In this document: positions 36,101 through 45,811 of the stretch, in pieces
How the letters are laid out: every line of letters begins with the position of its first letter
Numbering within the stretch: the stretch's first letter is position 1
Assembly (NCBI RefSeq): GCF_026151205.1
Contig: NC_087080.1
Location: 11,457,837 to 11,517,836 of the forward strand
DNA from: Bolinopsis microptera
Lineage: Eukaryota > Ctenophora > Tentaculata > Lobata > Bolinopsidae
Direction: 5' to 3'
DNA length: 60,000 nucleotides
Program-made: the position numbers and the translations under genes
The notes under the pieces: model-generated
What the model saw: only the letters and a program-made list of their open reading frames with translations
Told to the model about the DNA's origin: nothing
Database searches by the model: none

Positions 36101-38690
36101 GAATACGATACCTCTTTTCTACTGTGAGGTGTCCTCAAAACCCTTTCAACACATTATTTGATGGTTCTTCTACCAATCATAGCCCTAAAATATGTTGTTT
36201 TGAAAAGTTAGCACATACATGCACTTATTGGGAAATGATGTAAATTCTGTCACATTATATGGAATTTAAAATTTTGGGTAAATTGCCGAAATCATTTATA
36301 TCTGATTTTGGTTTGGAAGGCGGGAAAACTGTATATAAGGACGATGCACGGATAGAACTGATTCAAGTATAGGGCAGTTGATGTAAAAATTGTCACAATA
36401 ATAATAAGGGCAGTTGATATGAAAGAAAATCTATCTAACTAATGCAATGGCTGATGTGACGAAATTTACATTTTTTTGAACTTATTTTGAAGAAACATGC
36501 CTCGATTAGAATTCAATATTCTTCCAGGAATTATTAGTAGGTTATTATTCAGCAAATCAGAACTCAAGTTTAACAATTCTGAGTTTAATTTTACTAAGTT
36601 ACCGAAATGTGACGAAATTCACTTTTCCTGCCCCAACAGTATAATTTCAATGTGATGAAAAATGGGCATGGGTTTCTATATTTCCTTATCTCTGAATTAA
36701 TCATTTCAAACTATAATTAGGACTGTTGATGTGAAAGAAAGTGTATCTAAATTTTACAATGACGTATGTGACGAAATTTACATTTCTTGACCCTATTTTG
36801 AAGAACCATACCCCGATTAGAATTCAATATTCTTCCAGGAATTATTGGTAGGTTATTTTTCAGCAAATCAGAACTCAAGTTTAACAATGCTGAGTTTGAT
36901 ATCACTAATTTACCGAAATGTGACGAAATTTACTTTTCCTGCCCCAACAGTATAATTTCAATGTGATGAAAAATGGGCATGGGTTTCTATATTTCCTGTA
37001 TAAATCCATTCCAACTATAATAAGGGCAGTTGATATGAAAGAAAATCTATCTAACTAATGCAATGGCTGATGTGACGAAATTTACATTTCTTGCCCCTAT
37101 TTTGAAGAATCATACCTCAATTAGTATATAATGTTACTTTATCACCATCACTATGTCGATAAATTAGTTATTTTGCCAACACGGAGCAAATAAAGTTATT
37201 ATTTTTTTTTGTGACGAAATTTACAAATTTTTACCCTGTTCAGGTGTTGAAATTTATCCAATGTTAACATATCACATTATCACTGCCATATAATAATTTA
37301 TATGACCGGCGTATGGTTGAAATATTGTTAATTGACCCATAGTACGTAATATAGGGTGTTTAAGTTGGTATACTAATATTTACTCAATTTCACACATGTT
37401 GAGATATCATACAAATTTATGTGACTAAATTTACCTATTTCTGCCTTCTGTATTTGTATTTGCCTATAACAATGAAATATGTGAACAATTCCAAACACAT
37501 TCAGCTCACAAAATAATGCTAGACTGTTCGGCATTTCTTGTCAGTTTACATGGAGCTACCATTTAAGGAAAAAAGTCGCTAAATATGTAGATAATAGTCA
37601 TATACAGCTATTCTATGAATTGGAAATTCGAAAATTTGGTCAAACACGGCAACAAGGGGTCCATATAAACTCCGTCACGTTTTTATAGTGTGATAAAGTT
37701 TACAACTCACTGCCGGCCGCATTTAAGCGATATCTTATCGTCTGATATAGATATCGTTATGCGACAAAGTTTATCTAGAGGATGAAACGATTATCTTAGG
37801 GTAAGAGGGTTTATATAGTTTCATAGTGTGACACATTTTACATCATCGTGCCGTTCAGTAGGGTCACTAATATTTACCAATATCCTCAAACTTCAATGAA
37901 CGTGTCCATGTACTATAGCAGCTATAGTATATAATAGCTGTAATTCATGATATGGAGAAGTTTGTGAGCCATTTCCAAATAACTGAAACTGTTTCAGATG
38001 TTTTGTTCTTTGACGAAGAAGTAAGAGGAACAGATGAGATTAAAGAACGGGCTGATTTAGCGAGATCCGAGCTGGTCCACAAAATTCCCAGTAAGTGATG
38101 TGGAAGTAGATCACGTGATTGCTGACATTTTTCTACAAAATCACTATTCAGCAGATTTGTTTAAAACTAATAAAGGTTATGACAGCGTTCAACTGTTAGA
38201 CGGATACATTCTTAAACTAATTTTAATTGTCTTACTCACGACCTCCCCTCAGAGCCCATCAAGAAGTTGCTGGGCGTGAAACGTATGGATGACGCCCTGT
38301 TGACCATCTACGATGCTCTTCAGAACAAAGAGCTGAACAAACAACTGGTTTACACTCTGTTGGACGTCTTCTTGGGAGAGGTCCTCACTGAGCTTAAAGA
38401 GTGAGTTTCACTGAATTAGTGAATTTAGTGATAATCTAGCGATAATTTGTGATATCCAATTTTGATAATCATGATTAATGATATAATATTCCAGTTTTTT
38501 TTTCAAAACTTGTTATATCTCTAGGCTTATTTGCGATAAGTAACAGTGAGGAAGTAGAATTAAATTTTTATAATATGCCACGATTGTAAGTCAAATAGTT
38601 ATCTTCTTTTTTTTAAGGAGGGAAGATATTCTGATACAACAAGACAGAGTAGAGGGCGGGGACGAGCAAACAGCCAGCACCCCCGAGTGA
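24195..38690 (+). CDS. SNX14: Sorting nexin 14: RGS C-half, PX and nexin-C exons to stop codon
   Basis: SNX14 is an ER-anchored PXA-RGS-PX-nexinC protein acting in lipid handling and endolysosomal/autophagic traffic. Phase-compatible exons: 24195-24337, 24501-24664 (RGS end, QSDYFF), 25071-25106, possibly 25448-25471, 25564-25741, 25922-26069 (PX start, KWSISIN), 26251-26342 (PX core, VKRRFSEFVMLHKRL, FHGSLG), 26452-26676 (LQLPQRK, YIQKLLRMDYIRHSELIAKF), 28728-28855, 28966-29071, 29361-29513, 37998-38090, 38253-38400 (LNKQLVYTLLDVFLGEVL, nexin C), 38618-38690 (stop TGA). Each block aligns in order with vertebrate SNX14, including the closing LNKQLxYxLLD motif, which separates it from SNX13/19/25. 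Introns 26677-28727 and 29514-37997 are swollen by transposons, but no coding exon shown here is broken. The exon at 25448 is uncertain. Confidence 0.88.
26783..28171 (+). mobile_element. 5'-truncated L1/Tx1-like LINE with poly(A) and 14-bp duplication
   Basis: Identical AAAGATTAATCTTT copies at 26769-26782 and 28172-28185 flank the insertion. The 3' end is an A-rich tract with interspersed G (28132-28171). The coding part is at 26792-27661. It lies in the SNX14 intron 26677-28727, same orientation as the gene. Confidence 0.88.
26792..27661 (+). pseudogene. L1/Tx1-like reverse transcriptase, C-terminal fragment
   Basis: A 289-residue open frame corresponds to the region after the polymerase core. 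It contains a zinc-binding segment CSLCNTYLETIPHIYLHC of the zf-RVT type (CxxC..H..C) and flanking LMRITTCRYMRHKMKI and FIVCNHTSQIINYF, typical of L1/Tx1 LINE ORF2 C-termini. Endonuclease and polymerase domains are absent because of 5' truncation, so it cannot be autonomous. The intact frame suggests a young insertion. Confidence 0.8.
30543..34019 (-). pseudogene. Decayed CFDP2-like (RTE-type) LINE
   Basis: On the minus strand: endonuclease at 33248-32421 (GTLNVRTVREFSKRLEM, LAIQEHRV, ISVYSPTE, VIGDLNAHL), then reverse transcriptase 32390-30843 (GKAFGEDGVAPEVLKRV, YRGIALTSIVSKTLNKMI, FIDFKKAFDSGHRGLL, MQGDTLAPYLF, ADFADDLALITD), then a C-terminal piece 30868-30560 (NAKVYGHLIRASDKIAARRM, GRPHLTYIDILRKDTGL). 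Three lesions: one in-frame TAG at ~32421 just before IDYVLV; a frameshift near 30850; and a deletion of roughly 150-200 residues between the catalytic ADD region and the C-terminal piece. Text upstream to ~34019 looks like its 5' UTR. The family is the one often labelled craniofacial development protein 2-like. Confidence 0.82.
34050..34466 (+). CDS. SAM-domain protein ORF inside a transposable element
   Basis: A 138-residue frame with ATG after GGAAAGAGC. Residues ~70-132 (SLGGWLSRYGLECYTEQLEE, then SDLDKLEIFDKCYRLTIL, HAAKRIL) form a sterile alpha motif domain with the usual W-L..YGL..Y...L start and the final H..IL helix. The first 65 residues are Gly/Ser/Asn-rich without a recognised domain. 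A poly(A) signal AATAAA lies ~80 bp after the stop. SAM domains mediate protein or RNA binding; the role here is unknown. It lies between the termini of the 5.5 kb element on the SNX14 strand. It may be a captured host exon (a tataatag/GAAAG acceptor precedes it), a retrocopy, or an accessory gene of the element. Confidence 0.6.
   Translation: MSANHKYTVVVNGLELRDRLQVVANAIDAKYNGTSETGKEWAEYSGDEHYSQNSVGTQGNGSQPDQYSLGGWLSRYGLECYTEQLEEAGFGSPSNFQCVQESDLDKLEIFDKCYRLTILHAAKRILIRGVANIVKGEC
34986..35573. mobile_element. TA-flanked element, TIR CCTTACAAGACATTTTT
   Basis: CCTTACAAGACATTTTTGTG at the left and AAAAATGTCTTGTAAGG at the right, each next to TA, enclose 588 bp. A ~40-bp word starting CGACGACCGAAATTTTGGCG occurs near both ends in direct orientation (35019 and 35488). 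Termini match the MITE at 8546-8740, so they share a transposase source. Confidence 0.8.
36395..37135. repeat. Tandem ~310-bp units within the TGGACACGTT element
   Basis: Two and a half units carry GGGCAGTTGATATGAAAGAA, TGTGACGAAATTTAC, AATATTCTTCCAGGAATTAT and GTGATGAAAAATGGGCATGG in the same order. Unit starts are near 36400, 36719 and 37019. The GTGACGAAATTTAC word recurs further at 37200-37440 in decayed form. Confidence 0.8.
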
Positions 38691-38837
38691 TGTCACGTGG
38701 TTTGATGCAATGTCACGTGGTCACTGGTGTGGTGTAATGTGGCGAACTTGAAACGTTTTTCCGTCTCCCGAGATGAAGTTCCGCTTTAAAGTCCGAATAG
38801 TCCACTGAAAAACGTCGTCCTGTCCTAGAGCTCTTAT

Positions 38838-38912
38838 CTTAACCCTAACCTTAGCCTAACCTTAAACCTAGCTCGAACCCAAACTCTAACTCCTGACTCT
38901 AACCCTAACCCT
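38838..38912. repeat. Degenerate telomere-like (TAACCC) tract
   Basis: Words AACCCTAACC, AGCCTAACC, TAAACCTA and ACTCTAACCCTAACCC, the C-rich telomeric motif with many substitutions. It sits in the SNX14-FDXR intergenic gap. Possibly an interstitial telomeric relic from break repair. Confidence 0.5.
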
Positions 38913-39660
38913 TATGAGGCACTGGAACTGGACGACAGTCACGGAAATTATGAGGACTGGTTATGGCTTGGAACTTGTTTATTAGTGAGTTAGTTTCTTA
39001 ATTGATCTATTAGTTAAAGCTAACTTACAAGCTCTTGGAAGCAACAGCTATTGGACTTTTAAAAGCGAAAGTTTTTTTGTTGTTTTATTTAATTGAAGTT
39101 TCTTATTTTCGTGTTCAGTGTCTTTTAGGTAATTATACAATAATTGATTAGATAATTATAAATTATACATTTTTTGTACAGGATTTGGTGTTTCTGTTTA
39201 ATAGAATTTATTGTAACATAAAAATTTATCCAATAGTTTATTCCTTATAATTTAGCCTTATATCAGTAACATCGCCCCGGCTTTGGAAAGGATATTGTCC
39301 GTTGTCCGAACATGATCGAATTAGTAAAATGTGTTTAAGTAAGGAATTTGTTTATTTTGGAATCCACAGCTGGCCTGTGCAGTTCTTCTGTGTAAAATTC
39401 TGACTTGTTTGTATTGCTTGTACTTGCTTGTACTTGCTTGTATATGTATAATGTATATGTATTTGATTGAATTTCGCTTTTGATTATTACGGCTGAGTTG
39501 TGTTATATAATGTTAATTTCAGAATTAGTTCCGCAAAATTAACGTTGTCTTATTTCTTGACCAATAATTATTTCAAATATGCCAATATGTAAATGTTAAT
39601 AATTTTATATCATATCATTATCTTATTAATTAATTTACTAATGTTCTCAATCTTGTAGGA

Positions 39661-42600
39661 ATGTTCACATGTAGACTTGCACAAAAAACTTCCTCCAGAT
39701 TTGTCAGACTTCTCTCCTCTTACAAGGTAGGAGCTAACTTTCACATTCGCTTTTAATTGATATTTTACATCACTTTGGAGTTCAGTTTCACTTTAAGTGT
39801 CACTATCATAAACAAATTAACTGTTACTTGCATGACGTCACGTGACGACGCACCACGTGTTATGACGTCGCACCACGTGTTATGACGTCACACAAAATGT
39901 TATGACGTCACGTGACAGTACCCCTCCCCAGGTAGCTGTAGTGGGGAGCGGACCTGCTGGGTTCTACACGACACAGGAGATACTAAAGTCCTCCTCGCAC
40001 CAGTTCACTGTTGATATATTCGAGAAGTCTGCTGTTCCGTTCGGGTTGGTTAGGTTCGGGGTTGCGCCAGATCATCCGGAGGTATGTGTAGAATGTTCTA
40101 GGATGCTCAACTTTTATGTATTTAGAAATAGGACAGAAATGTTTTGAAATTGTTGAAACTTTGTTATTTGTAAGTTGCAAAAGTTGATTATACAGCCTTA
40201 CAGGTTTGAAAAACCTTTAAAAATTGGAACATGTTGGTACCTTGTATATTTACATATTATATTATAATACGTATGTAACTTGAGCCAATGATTTTTCAAC
40301 CTTAGCAGGATATAAACCGGAAATTTCAAAATGTTTCAGAAAATGTGTATAGCCATTAAAATTTTGAGTTAAGGTTAACAAGAAACATACCGGGTCTTTA
40401 AGTTTGGATATCAGGGCAAAATGAGATGTCTCTAGATAAATAGTGAAATTCTAATGCATTATTTCTGGGTAAAATATCAACTTAATACCCGCTTTAAAAT
40501 AGCTTGATACGAAAAATTTTAGATGTACCTTATCGGACCTTATTTGGACGGACATTACTTGAACGGTGGAAGCCCTAGCGTTCATCTTAATGTCCGTTCA
40601 AATAAAGTCCGTTCAATTAATGTCCGTCCAAGTTAAAGTCCGTTGAAATTTTTTCAAAAATTTTTTCATTTCGAACTTTTTGTCCAGAATATGACAACTT
40701 TGAGAACTTTATTGTGCCGTAAGTTAACGATGGAAAGGTTCTCCTTGGTCTGCCGGAGGCACAGAAAACTCTACTAGTATATGATATTTTCAAGGGTCAC
40801 TTGGCGGAAAAAAGTCAACGAAATTATGGCACTCAACAACATAGTTCATGAACTAGTCCCCGCCAACATGACAAACTTGTTCCAGCCTCTAGATATTACG
40901 GTAAATCGTGTTTCCAAGGACATTTTCCGACGTTGTTATAGTTCATATTACTCGGGGGCGGTCATGAAACAGTGCTAGGAAAGCTCCACGTGATGTTAAG
41001 GTTAACCTAAGTTGTCTAAGATAAAACCACTTCACGCCGAATGGCTTGTAAAAGTTAACACTGAAATGCAGGACCGGGGTAGTTTGATAAAAAAAGGTTT
41101 CCATAAAGCTAGAAATCACTGATGCTTTAAGCATGGACTATTTCATGCACGAAAACCCATTTGATGAAGATGATATGTGATATTAGACACTGATCATGTA
41201 CACATATTTTAACATTTTTACTGCTCAATGACTGCTTTTCTTACTTACTGTATAAAAAATGGATTTAAAAATCATTTGCTGAAATTTAAAAAACGTCAAA
41301 AAAATTGAAAAAATTCAGATTTTTGATGGTTTTGAATGCCTTCGAGCGTTCATATTAATGTCCGTTCATAATTATGTCCGTTCATGTAATGTCCGTCCAA
41401 ATAAGGTCCGATAAGGTATGCCCAGCTTAATTAACGGGGAGGCGTTCTTTCTACCAGGACCAAATTATAAAAGGTCTTGATTTCAGTGTTTCTCGCTGAT
41501 CACTGGACTCTGGAGTCTTATGCTGAATGGCAGTGTTATCAATTTGAATACACAAGTCACGTTTTAACTTCAATATTGCAGCTGTTCACCAAGTAAGAAT
41601 AGAAACACACTACATCTGACTGAGTTCTAAACCATGATGTCAGCTTATTCACCGAGCTGCTCATGGTTGATGTCACGGTCTTGTCTGTGGCGAAATCTGC
41701 AGATGAGTTGGCAGTATCGCTCTCTAAGATCGGGCTTCCTGCAGATCAGTATTAGTGGGTACAAGACTGCATAAATCAAGGGCAAGCTAAACTCAGCAAA
41801 TCCCATTAATATGCCCTCCTCCACGTATTCTTTATCCTCCTGTCCAGGCTGATCGAACTTCTTGTATAACTCCAGTGTATTCCAAACTACCGTGAAAATG
41901 CCGAGTGCTGATTGACAGATGAAGAAGAGGACAGAAACCATCAGGACGGTAATTGAGACATGGTGAGATGTGTTTGGCATGTGTGGTGAACCCTCGTTAC
42001 CACCAAGGGTTTGTCGCAGATATTTGACCTGGAGTATCATACAAACCATAATCAAAACAGGAGGTACAAAGTAGTAAAGGACCTCAAGAGAAGCACAAAT
42101 TCTGTCAACAAACCACTTTTGGTGCGGTGGGGTGCTGCCCCATATCGCCAGAATGCCTGGGGGTCCAAGGTTTTTCAGCAACCTGGGATAGTTGTTAAGA
42201 GGGAGTGAGGCAATTCTCAAGGCGACAACAACAGCGTCGACAATGTGAAGCAAGAACACAACCACACAAATAGACGCAGCTATTTTTCGTAGCCGTGACG
42301 TGTTGATGACGTTAAATGGATCCCTTAGTTTGAGTGTCAGGGTGACGGTAAGGATGACATTTGACAGTTTGGCGCAGTTGAAACCGGGAAGAGCTGTGAC
42401 CATGTAGTAGTAAATGCTCTTGTAGAGAACTGTCGTCTCCACCTGTCCCCAATGTACCAGAATACTGATAATTGTGAGGATCAGATCTCCTTGTGCTTTT
42501 AGAATGTCTCCCAGAGCAATCCCCATAAACAAGCTCGGTACAAACAAAGCTTTGTCTTTGTAGTAGCTGATGAAGATCACACTGTTCTGGATGAAAACAG

Positions 42601-45371
42601 TGATACACAGAGGAATGTTGAGAGGGGCAAGTTCAAAAAGAGCGCCTTTAAAAATTAGTGCAGTTTCATCATCCGTCACGCTTTGATAGTTAGATACATT
42701 CATGTTTCACCTTGTGTACCGATAAGGTTACTGTTAAAACAACAAGATGACAGAGGTATGCGAACCTCAGAATATCATTCAGGATATTAAATAGTAATAC
42801 TTTCCACACAGGGACAAAAGGAAATCGCGGCATGTACGGAATCGCGATTTTCCCCATTATTAACGACTAATTTTATGTATAGTTTAAACTTTAATGTATA
42901 GTCTGTAAAAAATCGCGGTATCGCGAATTTTGACCAAAATAATCGCGAAATCCTTTTGTCCCTGTTTCCACACCTCTACATCCAGAAAAGCAAATTTTAG
43001 TCATTGTCCCACTGAATTATCAAAAAAGGAATATGATAAAAGGATAAAGAGGTCACGAAAAAATAATTGGCATTCAAAATTTTTGTAGGTTGTGTTCAGC
43101 AAAATTATAGTTACAGGAGCAAAAAGAAGATAAAGCAAGATAAGGGGACAAAAATAGCGAAACGGTAAGGAAACGCTGATGATATTAATTGAAAAACACT
43201 GATGCTATAACCTAATGTTAGCCAGTACCAAGAACGAGTCACAATCACTGTTATAGAATTTCGGAAGTTGAGATTAGACATACTCAACACATAGGTTGAT
43301 GCATCTTGTCTCTTATCGTACAGGGGACAAAGTGACTTAACATAAACTTTTGGCATCGTGAAGACTTCCGTGGAACAGAAAAGAAGAATTCCTACTAGTC
43401 AATTTTGTCTTTCAGTAGATACATTCTCCTGCGGGTCATATAAGTCTTGTAGTTTCTAATATTGGAATATCAAAAAAAGGAGTGTGACCCAGCTTCTCCT
43501 GTATTATGTATCTGCAGTGCCTCATAATCTGCTGAATCCGGTTCCCACCGGATATCCAGCTTCAGTATCTGATCCCGGTCCGGTTTTAAACTGGATATGA
43601 ACTGAAGAATTCAAAATTTTTGATTTTAAGTTATAAAGTAACAACTAACAAGCTGGGTCCTTAAGTTTAACTTAATAAGTTATCGGGGCCGGATGAGGTG
43701 TCTGGGGATCTCATGTTGTGTAATTAGGTTACATGCCGGGTCCTTAGGTTCAGGTGGCGGGGTCTTATATCAGGTGCTTGATATCGGAAATTTCAAAGCT
43801 TTTCATAACAAAAATGTATTTTATTTGTCGTCTGACCAGAGCTCAGAAATTTCAAAAATTTCAGAACCCTAAATTAAATAATTGACCGCGACCGGTCGGT
43901 TCCTAATTGATATCATAATCTGTCCAGGTAAAGAATTGTATCACGACTTTTGAAGAAATAGCAGCACGGCCGAATGTGCGGTTTTTAGGTAACGTTGCAG
44001 TAGGGTACGATATACGATTAGAGGAGTTGTTGAGTAGATATCACGTGGTTGTGTTGGCATATGGAGCTGGATCAGGTCAGTTTCGGTTCCAATTTCACTT
44101 TCACTTTCATTTTTGGTTTCATATTTCAGTATAGTACTGTCTATTTCTGAGACATTGTATGTACAATTTTCATTCTTATTGAACTTCTTCTAGGTTTAAG
44201 TTTAAAGAAATAACATTAAATTGTCAAGGTAACTGAAACAAGTTTTTTTCTGTAAGCAATAAACCCGCGTACATGCTTTTCCAGTGCAGGGTCCTCTTCA
44301 CTTTCACTTTCGCTTTCAGATAACAAGTTAGGAATACCAGGAGAGGAAGCAGCTGGTTGCTATAGTAGCAGTGAGTTTGTAGGGTGGTTTAACGGTGTAC
44401 CACAGCACAGCTCACTCAAACCCAACTTATCTGGGGAAAATGTCGCCATTATCGGGCACGGTAATGTGGCGCTGGACTGTGCGCGCATCCTCGCTGCTCC
44501 GCTACCGCATCTCGAGAAGACTGACATATCAGGGCATGCGGTGGAGTGTTTGAGAGAAAGGAATGTCAAGAATGTTAATCTGTATGGTAGGAGAGGGGTT
44601 ATGCAGTTTCAAGGTACTATAAAGGAGGTCAGAGAATTCACCAAGCTATCAAGAGTAAGGTTATCAGTTGACAGTGATAACATCGACCAGATTAGATCTA
44701 TATTACCCAACATTCCACGACCTAAGAAACGTTTAACAGATCTACTACTAAAACACTCCTCCTCTCCTCCCCCTTCGTCTGATGATATCAGCGTTTGTAT
44801 TCAGTTCGGCTGGTCTCCGCTAGAGATAAAGACAGACTCATCAGGTCATGTGAAGAGTGTGGTGCTGCGTAAGAACCTGATATCAGGTGATATGATGTCA
44901 CCTGATATCACCCCTACTAAGGAGATACGCGAGGTACCTTGTAGCTGTGTCATCACCAGTATTGGGTATAAAGTTATAAAACTGCCCGGTGTTCCTTTCT
45001 GTGATACCTCTCACAGTATTCCGGAGGACTTGTCCCGGGTGTTGGAGTGCCCTGGTGGTCCACGTGTTCCGGGGCTGTATACGTCGGGTTGGGCGCGGCG
45101 GGGATCTGATGGGGTGTTAGCAACTACAATAACAGACAGTGCCAATACTGCTATGTCTATATTAGAGGATCTGGAAGTGAATAGTCGAAGTTTAAATGAG
45201 AATGGTGATGTTTGTGATATGTTTAGGGACAGAGGCGTTGAGTTTGTAACGTTCGATCAGTGGCAAGAGATTGATTCTCTGGAGAAAGAGAAAGGGAAAG
45301 TGAAAGGGAAACCGAGAGAGAAACTGGTTTGTTATAAAGATATTATGGATAAGATAAAGGCTCTTTTCTGA
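39661..45371 (+). CDS. FDXR: Adrenodoxin/ferredoxin NADP reductase, mitochondrial
   Basis: Mitochondrial flavoenzyme passing electrons from NADPH to ferredoxin for Fe-S assembly and steroid/P450 chemistry. Exons 39661-39726, 39932-40081, 43928-44075, 44320-45371; all junctions GT..AG and in phase. Exon 1 encodes a basic, Ser/Arg-rich transit peptide ([20 protein letters not shown]). Exon 2 has the FAD dinucleotide fold [14 protein letters not shown] and [14 protein letters not shown]. Exon 4 has the NADP fold [36 protein letters not shown], and the C-terminal [20 protein letters not shown] and GKPREKLV. The domain order and length match animal FDXR with no missing block. An acceptor-like cttgtag lies 2 bases before the ATG, so a 5' UTR intron or trans-splice site is likely. 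The second intron contains an antisense receptor gene and two DNA elements. Confidence 0.95.
39831..39917. promoter_or_regulatory. Tandem CRE/E-box array in FDXR intron 1
   Basis: Three TGACGTCA sites (39833, 39883, 39903), a variant TGACGTCG (39863), two CACCACGTGT units (39851, 39871) and GTCACGTGAC at both edges (39838, 39908), arranged as ~20-bp repeats. It directly precedes exon 2. It may be an intronic enhancer for bZIP and bHLH factors, or a minisatellite. Confidence 0.5.
40528..41416. mobile_element. Pogo-like DNA transposon relic, TA-flanked, 33-bp TIR
   Basis: The left end CCTTATCGGACCTTATTTGG and its inverse at the right, ending CCGATAAGG, are each flanked by TA. Homology runs ~33 bp through GGACGGACATTAC. 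Subterminal GTCCGTTCAA repeats occur on both sides. A broken reading frame (40781-40978) encodes [20 protein letters not shown], the FQPLD block near the third catalytic residue of pogo/jerky-type DDE transposases. The rest of the transposase is lost. Located in FDXR intron 2. Confidence 0.8.
41645..42703 (-). CDS. Rhodopsin-like seven-transmembrane receptor nested in FDXR intron
   Basis: A 352-residue, single-exon frame starting [12 protein letters not shown], with a short N-terminal tail carrying an NVS glycosylation site. Seven hydrophobic stretches are visible, near residues 28-47, 57-80, 95-120, 142-165, 208-230, 248-272 and 300-322. The segment after helix 3 reads [17 protein letters not shown], replacing the usual DRY with LRDPF. 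Helix 7 ends [15 protein letters not shown], a partial NPxxY (YPLIL). A basic C-tail with Cys residues follows. Lineage-specific class A receptors like this usually bind unknown ligands, so I assign none. It lies on the opposite strand to FDXR, wholly inside its 40082-43927 intron. Confidence 0.75.
   Translation of the reverse strand: MNVSNYQSVTDDETALIFKGALFELAPLNIPLCITVFIQNSVIFISYYKDKALFVPSLFMGIALGDILKAQGDLILTIISILVHWGQVETTVLYKSIYYYMVTALPGFNCAKLSNVILTVTLTLKLRDPFNVINTSRLRKIAASICVVVFLLHIVDAVVVALRIASLPLNNYPRLLKNLGPPGILAIWGSTPPHQKWFVDRICASLEVLYYFVPPVLIMVCMILQVKYLRQTLGGNEGSPHMPNTSHHVSITVLMVSVLFFICQSALGIFTVVWNTLELYKKFDQPGQEDKEYVEEGILMGFAEFSLPLIYAVLYPLILICRKPDLRERYCQLICRFRHRQDRDINHEQLGE
42809..42964. 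mobile_element. hAT-type MITE with exact 8-bp duplication TTTCCACA
   Basis: TIR CAGGGACAAAAGGA at the left, inverse TCCTTTTGTCCCTG at the right, subterminal ATCGCGA palindromes. TTTCCACA at 42801-42808 and 42965-42972 is an exact 8-bp target duplication, and the termini begin CAGGG, both typical of hAT elements. 156 bp, non-coding. It lies ~105 bp upstream of the receptor ATG and may touch its promoter. Confidence 0.9.
42973..43927. other. Remainder of FDXR intron 2
   Basis: No exon seen. The 43530-43880 part is rich in ACCGG/CCGGT words (CCGGTTCCCACCGGATATCC, GATCCCGGTCCGG) and GGGTCCTTAGGTT, and shares diverged text with 40310-40450 on the other side of the receptor. It may be a further decayed repeat. 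Confidence 0.35.
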
Positions 45372-45736
45372 GATAAGACATTGCTAGGATTTTAATTAGT
45401 GTAGTAATTTATGAATTAGGCAGCTGGGAAATGAATATGTAAGTGTTACTTGAATTTGGTTTATAAAGTTTATAAAATACTCCCTTCACTACTAGGATTT
45501 ATGCACAGTTTTGTAAACAAATCATTAGTGCAATTTATTCATTCTGTATATAATGTTGCAATTTGTTACGTCGACCCTCTATATTTTTTTTGATTGTCAC
45601 AGTTTCTGTTAATTAGAAATATAGCTAACTGTAAACCATAAATTTGCTGATGAGCATGATTTCATTATTGGTTACTGGTTCAATGTTCATTTAGGTTTCA
45701 AAGTTTTTAAAGCTCTTCCCACTAGTGATTTTAAGA

Positions 45737-45811
45737 ATGAGGTTAGAGTTGCTGTTCACAGTTCTTGTTCTGATGTCACGTATCCTGTGTGACGACCAAC
45801 TCACTGGACAG
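45737..45811 (+). CDS. Possible alternative first exon: signal peptide joined to HTATIP2-like protein
   Basis: ATG opens a 25-codon frame, MRLELLFTVLVLMSRILCDD plus QLTGQ: a basic N-terminus, a hydrophobic core and a likely cleavage site after ILC. It ends in phase 0 at a good donor (CAG|GTAATT). The acceptor at 46247 (ttataattcag) joins it in frame to TGT AGC AGT GAC and then the ATG at 46269. The result would be a secreted or ER form of the oxidoreductase. Coding status is inferred from frame and splice signals only. Confidence 0.45.

Larger units (their letters stand above)
29600..37908. mobile_element. TIR element with TGGACACGTTCATTGAAG ends, duplicated left arm, host to nested insertions
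   Basis: The left end TGGACACGTTCATTGAAG at 29600 is inverted at the right end (CTTCAATGAACGTGTCCA, ending 37908), with homology for >35 bp inward. A second, slightly diverged left arm starts at 35788. 29600-30239 and 35788-36380 match throughout (GTCACATTTTTGTGAC, TGCCCAATTAGCATTTTT, CATATATGC/CATATACAC variants). No transposase is visible, so it is non-autonomous. The whole sits in the last large intron of SNX14. The flanking duplication is unclear. Confidence 0.75.

Noticed and set aside
40781-40978. Possible host gene with LFQPLD motif
   Set aside because: It lies within TA-flanked inverted repeats and matches a DDE transposase block, so it is treated as a transposon relic.
43111-43356. 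Minus-strand hydrophobic frame upstream of the receptor
   Set aside because: Considered as a first exon of the receptor. The receptor already has a full N-terminus and seven helices, and no junction in phase was evident.
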